From: Tunturiibacter empetritectus
GTDB lineage: Bacteria > Acidobacteriota > Terriglobia > Terriglobales > Acidobacteriaceae
Assembly: GCF_014201375.1 (NCBI RefSeq)
Contig: NZ_JACHDZ010000001.1
Span: 847,206 to 911,205 of the forward strand
DNA: 64,000 nt
Reading direction: 5' to 3'
The translations under genes were made by a program, and so were the position numbers. This document shows, piece after piece, positions 1 through 8,367 of the stretch (its first letter is position 1; each line of letters starts with the position of its first letter). The notes under the pieces are model-generated. The model was not told the DNA's origin. It saw only the letters and a program-made list of their open reading frames with translations, and searched no databases.

Positions 1-18
1 GAACCTACAGGAGATTTT

Positions 19-558
19 ATGAAGATTTCGATGTGTTTGATGGCGGTTGCAGCGGGGCTCGTCGGCACACAGATGGCTGTGGCCCAGGCAGCGGCACCAG
101 CGGGATCTACGGGCATGTGCAAGGACGGAACCTACTCGACGGCTGCGAGTAAAGCGGGGGCTTGCCGGGGACACCAGGGGGTGAAGGAGTGGTATGCCGC
201 TTCGACGGCGAAGGCACCCGCTGCTGGGGCTGCGGCTACTGCACCTGCTGCTGCACCGGTTGCGGCTGCTAAGACAGCTCCGGTTGCTGCGCCTGCGGCT
301 GCTGCGGCTACTGCACCAGCTGCTGCTGCTGCGTCGGGTGGGACGTCGGGAAAGCTGTCTCCCTCACAGAAGGCTGCTGCTCGTCCGCTGGCTGCTGGTG
401 GCGGTCCTGGACTGGTGTGGGTGAATACGTCGAGCAACGTCTACCACTGCTATGGGTCGGACTTTTACGGGAAGACGAAGGAAGGCTCTTATATGTCTGA
501 GGCTGATGCCAAGGCCAAGGGCGCTCATGGGGACCACGGAAAGAGCTGCACCAAGTAA
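19..558 (+). CDS. Secreted DUF3761-type protein with Ala/Pro-rich linker
   Basis: A signal peptide covers about residues 1-22, ending in AVAQA, so the product should be exported. Residues 33-60 hold the CKDGTYS...GACRGHQGV pattern typical of DUF3761 proteins, with Cys34 and Cys49 as a possible disulfide. A low-complexity Ala/Pro/Thr linker of about 60 residues follows. The last 49 residues form a second small module (VWVNTSSNVYHCYG...GKSC) with another Cys pair. GGAG lies just upstream of the ATG. No enzymatic function can be assigned. The gene stands alone, followed at once by a dispersed repeat. The call rests on motif resemblance. Confidence 0.75.
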   Translation: MKISMCLMAVAAGLVGTQMAVAQAAAPAGSTGMCKDGTYSTAASKAGACRGHQGVKEWYAASTAKAPAAGAAATAPAAAPVAAAKTAPVAAPAAAAATAPAAAAASGGTSGKLSPSQKAAARPLAAGGGPGLVWVNTSSNVYHCYGSDFYGKTKEGSYMSEADAKAKGAHGDHGKSCTK

Positions 559-563
559 GAAGG

Positions 564-690
564 TCCTGCCGGACGGGCCTCCTGCGCGGAGGGCGGTCAC
601 TTCGTGACGCGTATACCTTGTCTTGGTGAGTCTGGCAGGCTGGTCCTCCCGTTGGTCGGAATGAGAATTTTGTTTCCGACCAACGGGCTG
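564..690 (+). repeat. Dispersed palindromic repeat, copy A1
   Basis: First of six copies of an intergenic repeat. It begins TCCTGCCGGACGGGC and contains the core GGTCACTTCGTGAC, itself a small hairpin, then GTATACC. The distal part is a perfect 13-bp inverted repeat, CCCGTTGGTCGGA (648-660) with its complement at 675-687. The right-hand outer arm seen in copy A2 is missing here. Confidence 0.85.
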
Positions 691-716
691 TTCGCTGCCC
701 GGCATAACCTCAGCGT

Positions 717-1733
717 TCAGGGGCGCTGGTTGATTAGGCGAATCATCTCGAGGAAGATGTCGCCGGAGATCTGCAGGGAGTGGGCGCTGATTTTGTCGAG
801 GGTGTCCTTGTCTGTGTGGTGAAAGCCGTCGGGCATGGCGTCGGTGGTGGGACCATAGTGGGCGTCGATCACGTCTAGAACGGGTACGCCGCGTTGCGCG
901 AAGGGGAGATGGTCGTCTTCCTCGGCCTCGCGGTACTTGAAGATGTTTGCGGAGTGGCCGGTGTTTTTAGCGGCGACTTTTAGCAGGTCGAGCAGCCACG
1001 GGGTGGAGTTTTCTACGTAGTCGATGTTGAGGTCTTTGTCGGCGATCATATCGGCGACGAGGAGGGCTTTGATTTTGGCGAGGGTGCCATCCTGAGACCA
1101 TTTGGCGGCGAGATGGCGGGTGCCGTAGAGAGAGTCGGCGCTGGACCATTTGCCGCTGACGGACTCTTCGCCGTCGTCGAAGACCAGCCAGACAGAGTAG
1201 CCTTCTGGTGGGTGGGCGCGGAGGATGTTGCCTATTTCGATGAGGAGCGCGGAGGTGGCGGCACCGTCGTTCGCGCCGTAGAAGTTGATGTCGCGGAGGT
1301 AGTAGTTGGTCTCGTAGTGAGAGGCGAGGACGATGATGCCGTCTTTTTTGCCGGGGTATTTGACGATGTAGTTGGTCATCGTCTGGAGGCCGGCGGGGGT
1401 GGTGGCGGTGAAGGTGTCGATGATGAAGTTGCCTTTGGCGGCTTCGGGGGCGAAGTGTTGCTTGAAGAAGTCTTCGGCTTTGGCGTGGCCGGGAGAGCCG
1501 TTGAAGCGCTTGGGGGCTACGTCGAGGAGCTGTTTGGTGAGGGTGTAGGCAGCTTGTCCGCTGAAGTGCGGGGCAGCGGTGGGCTGCGCGTTGATGTTGA
1601 TGCGCGCCAGAAGAAGAACGAGCAACAACAACAGCAGATCCTTCGACTGCGTGGTTCGCAAAGAGCGCGAACCACTTCGCTCAGGATGACAGTTCTGGAA
1701 GCTAGATTGTGCCAGGAAAGTTAGGGGGGGCAT
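717..1733 (-). CDS. M28-family zinc metallopeptidase, exported
   Basis: M28 aminopeptidase / glutaminyl-cyclase-like fold. Visible metal ligands are His139 (ASHYET), Asp156 (GANDGA) and Glu189/Glu190 (DDGEES), with a late Asp (VADMIAD) and His (GFHHTDKDT). A hydrophobic signal segment lies at about residues 33-45. Residues 15-32 before it are encoded by a dispersed HPERSEGS-type repeat (1637-1692), so the N-terminus is doubtful; a TTG inside the Leu run could be the true start. As drawn, the ATG overlaps the end of tatC by 13 bp, suggesting a tatA/B-tatC-peptidase transcript. The substrate is unknown. Confidence 0.8.
   Translation of the reverse strand: MPPLTFLAQSSFQNCHPERSGSRSLRTTQSKDLLLLLLVLLLARININAQPTAAPHFSGQAAYTLTKQLLDVAPKRFNGSPGHAKAEDFFKQHFAPEAAKGNFIIDTFTATTPAGLQTMTNYIVKYPGKKDGIIVLASHYETNYYLRDINFYGANDGAATSALLIEIGNILRAHPPEGYSVWLVFDDGEESVSGKWSSADSLYGTRHLAAKWSQDGTLAKIKALLVADMIADKDLNIDYVENSTPWLLDLLKVAAKNTGHSANIFKYREAEEDDHLPFAQRGVPVLDVIDAHYGPTTDAMPDGFHHTDKDTLDKISAHSLQISGDIFLEMIRLINQRP
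1637..1692 (+). repeat. HPERSEGS-type dispersed repeat, copy B1
   Basis: It starts GATCCTTCGACTGCG and ends CAGGATGACAG. Inside is a perfect 9-bp hairpin, GTGGTTCGC (1651-1659) with GCGAACCAC (1667-1675). Read on the minus strand it gives the HPERS...SLR pattern seen in many spurious bacterial ORFs. It overlaps the 5' end of the M28 peptidase frame. Confidence 0.75.
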
Positions 1734-2518
1734 GCAGCTTTACTGACCTCTTTGGGTTTGCGGCGGGATGGATGGACGAAGTACGCGACGCCTACGCCGA
1801 GGAGATAAAGAACGAGCATGGGACTGGCGAACAGGATCATGCTGAACGGATCGGGCAACGGGCAGATGATGGCCGAGATGAGGAAGATGACGAGGATGGC
1901 GTAGCGGATGTGCTTGATGAGGAACTTGGCGTCGACTATGCCGAAGAGCGAGAGAAAAAAGATGAGGATGGGCAGTTCGAAGCAGATGCCGAGGCCGAGG
2001 ATGACGGCGAGAAAGAACTGGGTGTAGTCCTCGATGGTGAGGATGGGGTGGAATCTTTTACCGAAGTCCAGGACGAGAACTTTGATGGCGCCGGGGAGTA
2101 CCCAATGGTAGCCGAACCAGGCTCCTGCCATGAAGAGTCCGATGGTCGCGCCCATGAAGGGGACGACGTAGCGCTTCTCGTTGGCGTACATGCCGGGCGA
2201 GATGAAGAGCCAGAGCTGATAGAGGATGAATGGGGATGCGAGGATCGCGCCACCGAGCAGGGCGGTCTTGAGGTAGAGGTTAAGGCCGTCGGTGGGGTGG
2301 GTGAAGTTGAGTGCGATGTGGAGATCGTCGAGTGGTTTTTGGACGAGGCCGTAGAGGCGCTCGTGAAAGGCGTAAGCGACGGCGAATCCGATGAGCAGAT
2401 AGACGGTGGCGTGTATGAGGCGCTTGCGGAGCTCGGTGAGATGCTCCATCAGGCTCATGCCGGGGAGTTCGGCGCGGTCCGTGACGGCGGCGCGAACACT
2501 GTCGACCAGATCAGCCAT
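1721..2518 (-). CDS. tatC: Sec-independent (Tat) translocase subunit TatC
   Basis: TatC is the membrane receptor for twin-arginine signal peptides. The 265-residue product has the usual six hydrophobic segments and the N-terminal signature SLMEHLTELRKR. The LYQLWLFISPGMY and CFELPILIFFLSLFGIV segments are typical of the family. It overlaps the upstream tatA/B gene by 8 bp, implying translational coupling. A probable Tat substrate, the amine oxidase at 62191-63777, lies in the same window. The identification is secure. Confidence 0.96.
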   Translation of the reverse strand: MADLVDSVRAAVTDRAELPGMSLMEHLTELRKRLIHATVYLLIGFAVAYAFHERLYGLVQKPLDDLHIALNFTHPTDGLNLYLKTALLGGAILASPFILYQLWLFISPGMYANEKRYVVPFMGATIGLFMAGAWFGYHWVLPGAIKVLVLDFGKRFHPILTIEDYTQFFLAVILGLGICFELPILIFFLSLFGIVDAKFLIKHIRYAILVIFLISAIICPLPDPFSMILFASPMLVLYLLGVGVAYFVHPSRRKPKEVSKAACPP

Positions 2519-3056
2519 GGTGGGTGGCCTCGCTGGCGACTACTTCGGCTGCGGGTTCGGACTCGGTCGCGTGGGGGATGGCGTCGAGGACGGGGGAGAG
2601 GGCCGAGTTGCTGACTGGTAGGCCAGTGGAGGGTGGCATGAGATTGAGGTCACCGGAGGTTGCGATGGGAATAGGCGCGGGAGTCGCAGGCGGCATGTGT
2701 GGGTGGTCTTCTACGAGCTCCTGAGTGAGTTGGGCGATGCGTTCGGGGGTTACGTCTGAGGTGGAGGCTTCGGTGAGTGCGGGTGGGGCGATGGTGTTTT
2801 CGTCTGTGGTTATGGCTGATGCGGCTATGGCTGGTGTTACGGGAGCAGCGGCCTCCATGGCGGCGATCTTCTTGCGCTGCTCTTCCTGATCGGCGACGCG
2901 GAGCTCGTCTTCCATCTGCATGCGGAATTCATTGGAGGCGCGGCGGAACTCGGCCATGAGCTTGCCGAGTTGGCGGGCGAGCTCGGGCAGCTTCTTCGGG
3001 CCGAAGAGAAGCAGGGCGAGGAAGAAGATGACGGCGCTGTCCTGAAAGCTAGGCAT
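2511..3056 (-). CDS. tatA: TatA/TatB-type Tat translocase component
   Basis: Single N-terminal membrane helix (AVIFFLALLLFGP) followed by the FGPKKLPELARQLGK hinge and an amphipathic helix, the classic TatA/TatB layout. After residue 60 comes a charged helix and then a long Ala/Pro/Thr-rich cytoplasmic tail to residue 181, longer than most TatA and closer to TatB in size. Sequence alone does not separate TatA from TatB. It is the first gene of the minus-strand tat unit, divergent from the nadA riboswitch. Confidence 0.92.
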   Translation of the reverse strand: MPSFQDSAVIFFLALLLFGPKKLPELARQLGKLMAEFRRASNEFRMQMEDELRVADQEEQRKKIAAMEAAAPVTPAIAASAITTDENTIAPPALTEASTSDVTPERIAQLTQELVEDHPHMPPATPAPIPIATSGDLNLMPPSTGLPVSNSALSPVLDAIPHATESEPAAEVVASEATHHG

Positions 3057-3235
3057 AAGTCAGTCCCATGATACGGCTTACGAGTTGACGGAACAAATGG
3101 ATGGAGGGTGTTGATGCTGTTGTAAGATTTCTAGTGTAGGCGGCAGGATCGTTCGAAGAAAAGCGCACCTTTTGAATGCGGTGTGTGTCTAATTGTACGA
3201 ACGAGTGATCTGACGGATCACGAGTGATGAAGTGG

Positions 3236-3375
3236 TAGGAGTTGCAACACCCCCGTGGGTTGGGTGACGGTTTGAGGCCGGCACAGTGAATCCACTGCAA
3301 CTCAAGCAGTGCATGCTTTCAACATCCCCGTCTCAGAGGCGAAAAGACGGTATCGGCTCAGCCGGTGCCAGACGA
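3236..3375 (+). ncRNA. NAD+-I (nadA-motif) riboswitch, two tandem domains
   Basis: The leader of nadA carries two copies of the CAACAnCCCCGT signature of the nadA motif. Domain 1 (3239-3303) is closed by an 8-bp stem, GAGTTGCA (3239-3246) with TGCAACTC (3296-3303). It contains GGGTTGGG and the CAGTG-AATC-CACTG hairpin characteristic of the class. Domain 2 (about 3317-3370) repeats CAACATCCCCGT and has a CCGTCT...AGACGG stem reaching close to the nadA ribosome-binding region. The class is an experimentally validated NAD+ sensor restricted to Acidobacteria and almost always precedes nadA. Here it would lower quinolinate synthase synthesis when NAD+ is plentiful. The outer boundaries are approximate. 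Confidence 0.87.
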
Positions 3376-3401
3376 CCTTGTGAGACTGAAGGCGGAGTAC
3401 C

Positions 3402-4556
3402 TTGAACGGACTATTGGAGATCGCACCGGCTGCGGCCGTGGCGGAGAGTGTTGCAGATTCGTGTTCCTTAGACAACTACCTTGCCCAGCCGGACAATACG
3501 ATGGACGCCCGGATTGCTGCTGCGCGCGAGAAGCTTGGCACCGACGTTGTTCTGCTGGGTCATCATTATCAGCGGGATGAGGTGATTCGTTTTGCCGACT
3601 TTACCGGGGATAGCTACAAGCTTTCGAAGGTGGCGGCCGAGACGGATGCTAAGTACATGCTGTTTTGCGGCGTGCACTTTATGGCGGAGACGGCAGATGT
3701 GCTGGGGCGGCCGTGGCAGCAGGTGATTCTGCCGGATTTGAATGCGGGCTGCTCGATGGCGGATATGGCGGAGATTGGGCAGGTGGAAGACTGCTGGGAT
3801 TCGCTGGAGCGCGCGGGGATTACCGATGAGGCTTCGGGTGGGTTGATTCCGCTGACTTATATGAACTCGGCTGCTGCGATCAAGGCTTTCTGTGGTGAGC
3901 GGGGTGGGTTGGTGTGTACGTCTTCGAACGCTCGTGGGGCGTTTGAGTGGGCGTTTGCGCGTGCGGGGAAGATTCTTTTTCTGCCGGATCAGCACCTGGG
4001 ACGGAATACTGCGTTTGCGATGGGGATTCCGCTGAGCGAGATGGTGGTCTGGGATCCTTATCAGATTAATGGTGGGGTTAGTCCGGATCGGTTGAAGGCG
4101 GCGAAGGTGATCTTGTGGAAGGGACACTGCTCGGTGCATCAGCGGTTCCTGCCGGAGCATGTGGATCGGGTGCGCCGGGAGGAGCCGGGGATGCAGGTGA
4201 TCGTTCACCCGGAGTGCCGCTGGGAGGTTTGCCAGAAGGCGGATGATGTGGGTTCGACCGAACATATTATTCAGGCGATTGAGCGGGCGCCGGAGGGCTC
4301 GAGCTTTGCGGTTGGGACGGAGATTCACCTGGTGAACCGGCTGGCGAAGCGGTTTGCGCCGCTGGGCAAACGGGTGATTACGCTCGATGACTCGGGGTGC
4401 CTGTGCACGACGATGTACCGGATCTCTCCGCAGCATCTGGCGTGGGCTCTGGAAAATCTGGTTGAGGGACGGGTTGTGAATCGCATCAAGGTGGATGATG
4501 ATGTGAAGCAGTGGGCGCACGTTGCGCTCGACAGGATGCTGGAGATCAGGATTTGA
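3402..4556 (+). CDS. nadA: Quinolinate synthase NadA
   Basis: Condenses iminoaspartate with dihydroxyacetone phosphate to quinolinate, the first committed product of de novo NAD synthesis. The three [4Fe-4S] ligands are Cys89 (FCGVHFMAET), Cys172 (VCTSSNARG) and Cys272 (HPECRW). LLGHHYQRDEV near residue 55 and VGTEIHLVNRL late in the protein are family hallmarks. The TTG start is chosen because AAGGCGGAG lies just upstream. An internal ATG at 3501 would also leave the catalytic part intact. The next gene overlaps the stop codon. nadB and nadC are not in the window. Regulation by the riboswitch upstream is expected. Confidence 0.95.
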   Translation: MNGLLEIAPAAAVAESVADSCSLDNYLAQPDNTMDARIAAAREKLGTDVVLLGHHYQRDEVIRFADFTGDSYKLSKVAAETDAKYMLFCGVHFMAETADVLGRPWQQVILPDLNAGCSMADMAEIGQVEDCWDSLERAGITDEASGGLIPLTYMNSAAAIKAFCGERGGLVCTSSNARGAFEWAFARAGKILFLPDQHLGRNTAFAMGIPLSEMVVWDPYQINGGVSPDRLKAAKVILWKGHCSVHQRFLPEHVDRVRREEPGMQVIVHPECRWEVCQKADDVGSTEHIIQAIERAPEGSSFAVGTEIHLVNRLAKRFAPLGKRVITLDDSGCLCTTMYRISPQHLAWALENLVEGRVVNRIKVDDDVKQWAHVALDRMLEIRI

Positions 4557-4984
4557 GTAAGACGTTTACGTTAGGCGAGGCCCAGACGTTGCTGCCAGTG
4601 GTAGAGGCTCTGCTGAAAAAGGCTCGGGAGGGACAGGTCCGGGCCGTGGAGCTTGAGTACGAGATGCAGCAGTTGAGTCACAGGATCTTTCTGTCTGGTG
4701 GGATGCATGTGGATGTGAGTGTTGCGGCTCGACGCCGGGCGGAGCGGGATAAAGCGGTGCAGTTGGCCAAGGATACGCTGGCTGAGATTGACTCGATCGG
4801 GGTTCAGGTGAAGGATCTCGAGGAGGGGCTGCTGGACTTTCCTTATGTAATGGATGGGAGAACGGTGCTGCTCTGCTGGAAGCTGGGCGAGCCGGCCATT
4901 GCTCATTGGCACACCGAGGAGGAGGGGTTTGATGGGAGAAAGCCTCTGGATTCGCGGTTCGGCAAGACCGAGCGGCTGAACTAG
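4553..4984 (+). CDS. DUF2203 family protein
   Basis: The 143-residue product has the DUF2203 pattern: N-terminal TFTLGEAQTLLPVVEALL, a helical charged centre, and the C-terminal GLLDFPYVMDGRTVLLCWK...IAHWH motif. The TTG start at 4553 overlaps the nadA stop by 4 bp and has GGAG upstream, so the two are probably co-translated. An upstream ATG at 4511 would only add residues read inside nadA. Function is unknown; a link to NAD synthesis rests only on the shared transcript. Confidence 0.8.
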   Translation: MSKTFTLGEAQTLLPVVEALLKKAREGQVRAVELEYEMQQLSHRIFLSGGMHVDVSVAARRRAERDKAVQLAKDTLAEIDSIGVQVKDLEEGLLDFPYVMDGRTVLLCWKLGEPAIAHWHTEEEGFDGRKPLDSRFGKTERLN

Positions 4985-5022
4985 ATTTGGGTGGACAGAC
5001 GCTCTTCTGTGGATAACTAAAT

Positions 5023-5053
5023 TTATCGGACGATAATCTTTATCGTTTATACT
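5023..5053 (+). promoter_or_regulatory. Probable PerR operator and promoter
   Basis: Three half-sites alternate in orientation: TTATCG-GA-CGATAA (5023-5036, perfect palindrome), then TCT, then TTATCG (5040-5045). The -10-like TATACT (5048-5053) ends 6 nt before the perR ATG, so transcription would start at or next to the start codon. Autoregulation by PerR is inferred from position and symmetry. Confidence 0.6.
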
Positions 5054-5059
5054 CGCTTC

Positions 5060-5488
5060 ATGTTGGTGAACGAGGCCAGAACGTTTCGCGAGCTTTGCCA
5101 GGAAAACGGCATTGCTGTGACTCACCAACGGCAGGTCCTGTACGAAGTGATGAAGACGATGCATGGCCATCCGAGTCCGGAAGAGGTCTATGCGCAGGTA
5201 AAGAAGAAGGTGCCGGCAATCTCGCTGGCTACCGTTTACAAAAACATACATCTGTTTGTGGAGAGCGGCGTCTTCCGCGAGGTGAGCATGCATCATGGCT
5301 CGCTGCGCGTGGAGATGAACGATGAATCGCATCACCACATGGTGTGCTCGAAGTGTAAGGCGATTACCGACATTGGAGAAAAAGAGCTTGGGCTGGTGTC
5401 GAAGCAGGACAAACTGCCCGGCGGCTTTCTGGTGGAGCGGTATGCAGTGGATGTGATTGGCATTTGTGCGAAGTGCCAGCAAGCTTAG
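5060..5488 (+). CDS. perR: Fur-family peroxide-responsive regulator, PerR-like
   Basis: The 142-residue protein aligns without gaps to the numbering I recall for Bacillus subtilis PerR. His37, His91, His93 and Asp104 match the regulatory metal site, and Cys96, Cys99, Cys136, Cys139 form the structural zinc site in two CxxC pairs. Asp104, rather than the Glu of Fur, argues for peroxide sensing. Position 85 is Glu where PerR has Asp. The winged helix occupies about residues 15-85 (SLATVYKNI recognition helix). No Shine-Dalgarno precedes the ATG. The catalase gene follows 32 bp downstream, the expected PerR target. Confidence 0.88.
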   Translation: MLVNEARTFRELCQENGIAVTHQRQVLYEVMKTMHGHPSPEEVYAQVKKKVPAISLATVYKNIHLFVESGVFREVSMHHGSLRVEMNDESHHHMVCSKCKAITDIGEKELGLVSKQDKLPGGFLVERYAVDVIGICAKCQQA

Positions 5489-5520
5489 GGCGATTTCCTA
5501 ACGAGTGTAAGAGGTGATTT

Positions 5521-7014
5521 ATGGCAGAAGACTTAAAGAGCAAGCAAATGACTACCGATGCCGGACGACCGGTTGGCGATAACCAGAACTCCATCACGGT
5601 GGGTAATCGTGGACCGATCGTGTTTGAAGACTATCTGCTATTTGAGAAGATGGCACACTTCAACCGTGAGCGTGTTCCTGAGCGTGTGGTGCATGCGAAG
5701 GGTTCGGCCGCGCACGGCACATTTACCTGTACCCATCCTGATATGGCGAAGTACACGACCGCCAAGGTATTTGAGAAGGGCAAGAAGACACCGACTTTCC
5801 TGCGCATGTCTACCGTTGGCGGTGAAAAGGGTTCGGCTGACTCTGAGCGCGATCCGCGTGGATTTGCGCTGAAGTTTTACACGGAAGAGGGCAACTGGGA
5901 CCTGGTAGGCAACAACACGCCGGTGTTCTTCATTCGCGATCCTTTGAAATTCGGCGATTTCATTCATACGCAGAAGCGTGATCCGGAGACGAACCTGAAG
6001 TCGCCCAAGATGATGTGGGACTTCTGGTCGCTCTCGCCGGAGAGCTTGCATCAGGTGACGATCTTGTTCTCGGACCGCGGCACTCCCGATGGCTATCGCC
6101 ACATGAACGGGTATGGCAGCCACACGTTCTCACTGATCAATGCGAAGAACGAACTGTTCTACGTGAAGTACCACTTCAAGACGAAGCAGGGGATCAAGAA
6201 CTTCAATCGCGAAGAGGCCGACCACATGAAGTCTGTGGACATGGACCACTCGCAGAGCGATCTCTTCAGAGCAATTGAGAAGGGTGACTTCCCGAAGTGG
6301 ACGGTGCAGATTCAGATTATGCCGGAGGCTGAGGCGGAGACTTATCACATCAATCCGTTCGACCTTACGAAGATCTGGCCTCATGCGGACTATCCGGTGA
6401 TCGAGATCGGCGAACTGGAGTTGAATCGCAATCCGGCGAACTACTTTGCCGAGGTTGAGCAGGCGGCGTTCGATCCGAAGAACGTTGTTCCGGGCATGGG
6501 CTTTTCGCCGGACAAGATGCTTCAGGGTCGGTTGATCAGCTATCCGGATGCGCACCGGTATCGCATCGGAGTGAACTACAACCTGCTTCCAATCAACGAG
6601 CCGAAGTGCCCGTACAGCACGTACAACCGTGATGGCAGCATGCGTTACGGAGAGAACGGCGGCAGTGGTCCGAACTACGAGCCGAACAGCTTTGGCGGAC
6701 CGACACAGGATAAGAAGTATCTTGAGCGTCCTGTGACCTACAACACGGCGACCGTGGGGCGGTATGACCATCGTGAGCATGATGGCGACTACTACACGCA
6801 GCCGGGGAACCTGTTCCGTCTGATGACACCGGATGCGCAGGAGCGGCTGTGCGGGAATATCGCGGCTGGCCTGGGTCAGGTGGAGACGCGGATCCAGGAC
6901 CTGCAGATCAATCACTTCTACAAGTGCGATCCGAAGTATGGCGAAGGTGTTGCCAAGGCTATCGGACGCAAGATTGAAGAGATTGTGAAGAAGGAAGAGC
7001 TGGTTAGTGCATAA
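5521..7014 (+). CDS. katA: Monofunctional heme catalase (small subunit)
   Basis: Dismutates hydrogen peroxide to water and oxygen. The 497-residue length fits a small-subunit (clade 3) catalase. Key residues are distal His58 ([11 protein letters not shown]), Asn131 ([11 protein letters not shown]) and the proximal heme ligand Tyr341 ([14 protein letters not shown]). AGAGGTG precedes the ATG. No signal peptide is seen, so it is cytoplasmic. It probably shares a transcript with perR and ends at a strong terminator at 7036-7068. Confidence 0.97.
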   Translation: MAEDLKSKQMTTDAGRPVGDNQNSITVGNRGPIVFEDYLLFEKMAHFNRERVPERVVHAKGSAAHGTFTCTHPDMAKYTTAKVFEKGKKTPTFLRMSTVGGEKGSADSERDPRGFALKFYTEEGNWDLVGNNTPVFFIRDPLKFGDFIHTQKRDPETNLKSPKMMWDFWSLSPESLHQVTILFSDRGTPDGYRHMNGYGSHTFSLINAKNELFYVKYHFKTKQGIKNFNREEADHMKSVDMDHSQSDLFRAIEKGDFPKWTVQIQIMPEAEAETYHINPFDLTKIWPHADYPVIEIGELELNRNPANYFAEVEQAAFDPKNVVPGMGFSPDKMLQGRLISYPDAHRYRIGVNYNLLPINEPKCPYSTYNRDGSMRYGENGGSGPNYEPNSFGGPTQDKKYLERPVTYNTATVGRYDHREHDGDYYTQPGNLFRLMTPDAQERLCGNIAAGLGQVETRIQDLQINHFYKCDPKYGEGVAKAIGRKIEEIVKKEELVSA

Positions 7015-7035
7015 GTAACTTATTCTGTTACATAG

Positions 7036-7068
7036 AGAGCGGCCCTTCGCGGCCGCTCTTTCTTTTTA
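7036..7068 (+). terminator. Rho-independent terminator of perR-katA
   Basis: Perfect 9-bp stem AGAGCGGCC (7036-7044) with GGCCGCTCT (7051-7059), 6-nt loop, followed by a T-rich tail. Confidence 0.93.
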
Positions 7069-7076
7069 ATGACTGT

Positions 7077-7287
7077 GTCCTGCCGGACGGGCATCCTGCG
7101 CGGAGGGCGGTCACTTCGTGACGCGTATACCTTTTCTGGGCAGAATGATCTTCATCTGGGCCTTCCGTTGGTCGGCATCATCTTTCTTTTCCGACCAACG
7201 GGAGGACCACTGCACCTCACTCGCCACCACAAGGTATACGCGTCACGAAGTGACCGCTTCGCGCGTAGCGAGCCCGTCCGGCAGGAC
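7077..7287. repeat. Dispersed palindromic repeat, copy A2, fullest copy
   Basis: The most complete copy of the family. Outer arms at 7077-7133 and 7231-7287 are nearly exact reverse complements, each with GGTCACTTCGTGAC and the GTCCTGCCGGACGGGC end. An inner hairpin pairs CCGTTGGTCGG (7165-7175) with its complement (7191-7201). As RNA or cruciform DNA the whole 211 bp would fold into a nested structure. It fills the gap between the catalase terminator and the M28 gene. Confidence 0.9.
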
Positions 7288-7290
7288 GTT

Positions 7291-8367
7291 TTACGGCGTT
7301 GGGCCGGTGGGATTGGCTTCCGGCCTGCGGCCGGGGTTCCATTCAGGCTTCCACGAGGTGTCGGCCAGCCAGCGGATGGGATTGACCATGGCGGCGATGG
7401 CGTTGGTCATGTGGGTGAAGTCGATGGTGCGGATCTCGTCACTGGGCTGGTGGTAGTCCTTGTGCAGGCCATAGCTGGAGACGGTTTGAGCGACGATGCC
7501 TTGCTGAGCCAGCGCGTAGTTGTCGGAGCGACGGAAGAAGTTTTCTTTGGGGTGAGGGTCGTTGACCAGGTGGGCACCGTGCTTTGCCAGTTCGGGGCCT
7601 AGGTTCGAGCGGTCGAAGCCAGTAAGCCAGAGGGTCCCAGAGGCAACGGCCGGGTCGGGGCGGCCGATCATCTCGAACTCGAGGTTGGCGACGATGCTGG
7701 TGAGTGGCACGGGTGGGTGGGCGAGGAAGGCACGGTTACCAAAGCCACCGAGTTCTTCGGAGCCGAAGAGGGCGAAGACGATGGTGCGTTTGGGTCGGGG
7801 GCCGGTGGCAAGGATGTGGGCCAGGGTCAGTACGGCGGTGGTGCCGGAGGCGTCGTCGTCGGCTCCGTTGTAGTTGGTGTCGCCGGCGGCGTTGGCGGGA
7901 CCGATGCCGAGGTGATCGAGATGCGCAGTGAGGAGAATGACCTCGTTGGGTGCGGTGGTTCCGCGCAGGATGGCGATGGCGTTCCAGGTCTCTTTGCGGG
8001 CGACGTCCTGAAACTTTGCGATGCGCTGCTGAGTTCTTGCGGGCAGAGGATCGGGGAGGGGGGATTTTTGGAGGAAGGTGCCGTTGTCTCCGCCGGGCTC
8101 GAGGCCGAGGGATTGGAGTTGGGAGGCTACGAAGAGGGCGGCGATGTGCTCGTCGCGGGTGGCTGAGCCGCGGCCGTGAAGTTCATCGTCGGCGAGGAAG
8201 TTCATATCTGCGTGAACTTCCTGTTGCAGTGCGACGGAGAGCGATGCTGTTTGCCGGGCTGCTGCGTCGAAGGAGTGAGCCGGTTGTGCTTGTGACGGAG
8301 AGGGAAGAGTTTGTGCTAGCAGGAGTGCGGCCAGAGGCAGAAGATGGAAGAGCTTCGAGGAGTGCAT
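7291..8367 (-). CDS. M28-family zinc metallopeptidase, exported
   Basis: Signal peptide at residues 1-27 (ends SQAQ). Metal ligands are His149 and Asp151 (TAHLDHLG), Asp170-172 (GADDDASG), Glu204/205 (GSEELGGFG) and a late His (DYHQPSDE). This fits di-zinc aminopeptidases of the M28 family acting outside the cytoplasm. The C-terminal tail is Pro-rich. The stop lies 4 bp from repeat A2, so the repeat may serve as its 3' end. It is distinct in sequence from the M28 gene at 717-1733. Confidence 0.9.
   Translation of the reverse strand: MHSSKLFHLLPLAALLLAQTLPSPSQAQPAHSFDAAARQTASLSVALQQEVHADMNFLADDELHGRGSATRDEHIAALFVASQLQSLGLEPGGDNGTFLQKSPLPDPLPARTQQRIAKFQDVARKETWNAIAILRGTTAPNEVILLTAHLDHLGIGPANAAGDTNYNGADDDASGTTAVLTLAHILATGPRPKRTIVFALFGSEELGGFGNRAFLAHPPVPLTSIVANLEFEMIGRPDPAVASGTLWLTGFDRSNLGPELAKHGAHLVNDPHPKENFFRRSDNYALAQQGIVAQTVSSYGLHKDYHQPSDEIRTIDFTHMTNAIAAMVNPIRWLADTSWKPEWNPGRRPEANPTGPTP

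Noticed and set aside
1709..2614. 301-residue acidic plus-strand frame
   Set aside because: It is antisense to tatC and tatA/B, Glu/Asp/Gly-rich as expected for an opposite-strand reading of high-GC genes, and has no ribosome site.
3468..4520. 350-residue minus-strand Arg/His-rich frame over nadA
   Set aside because: Exact antisense of nadA with composition typical of shadow frames; no start signal.
564..7287. Repeat A hairpins as ordinary Rho-independent terminators
   Set aside because: They have no consistent T-run, occur in both orientations, include nested arms over 50 bp, and copy A2 follows an already complete terminator.
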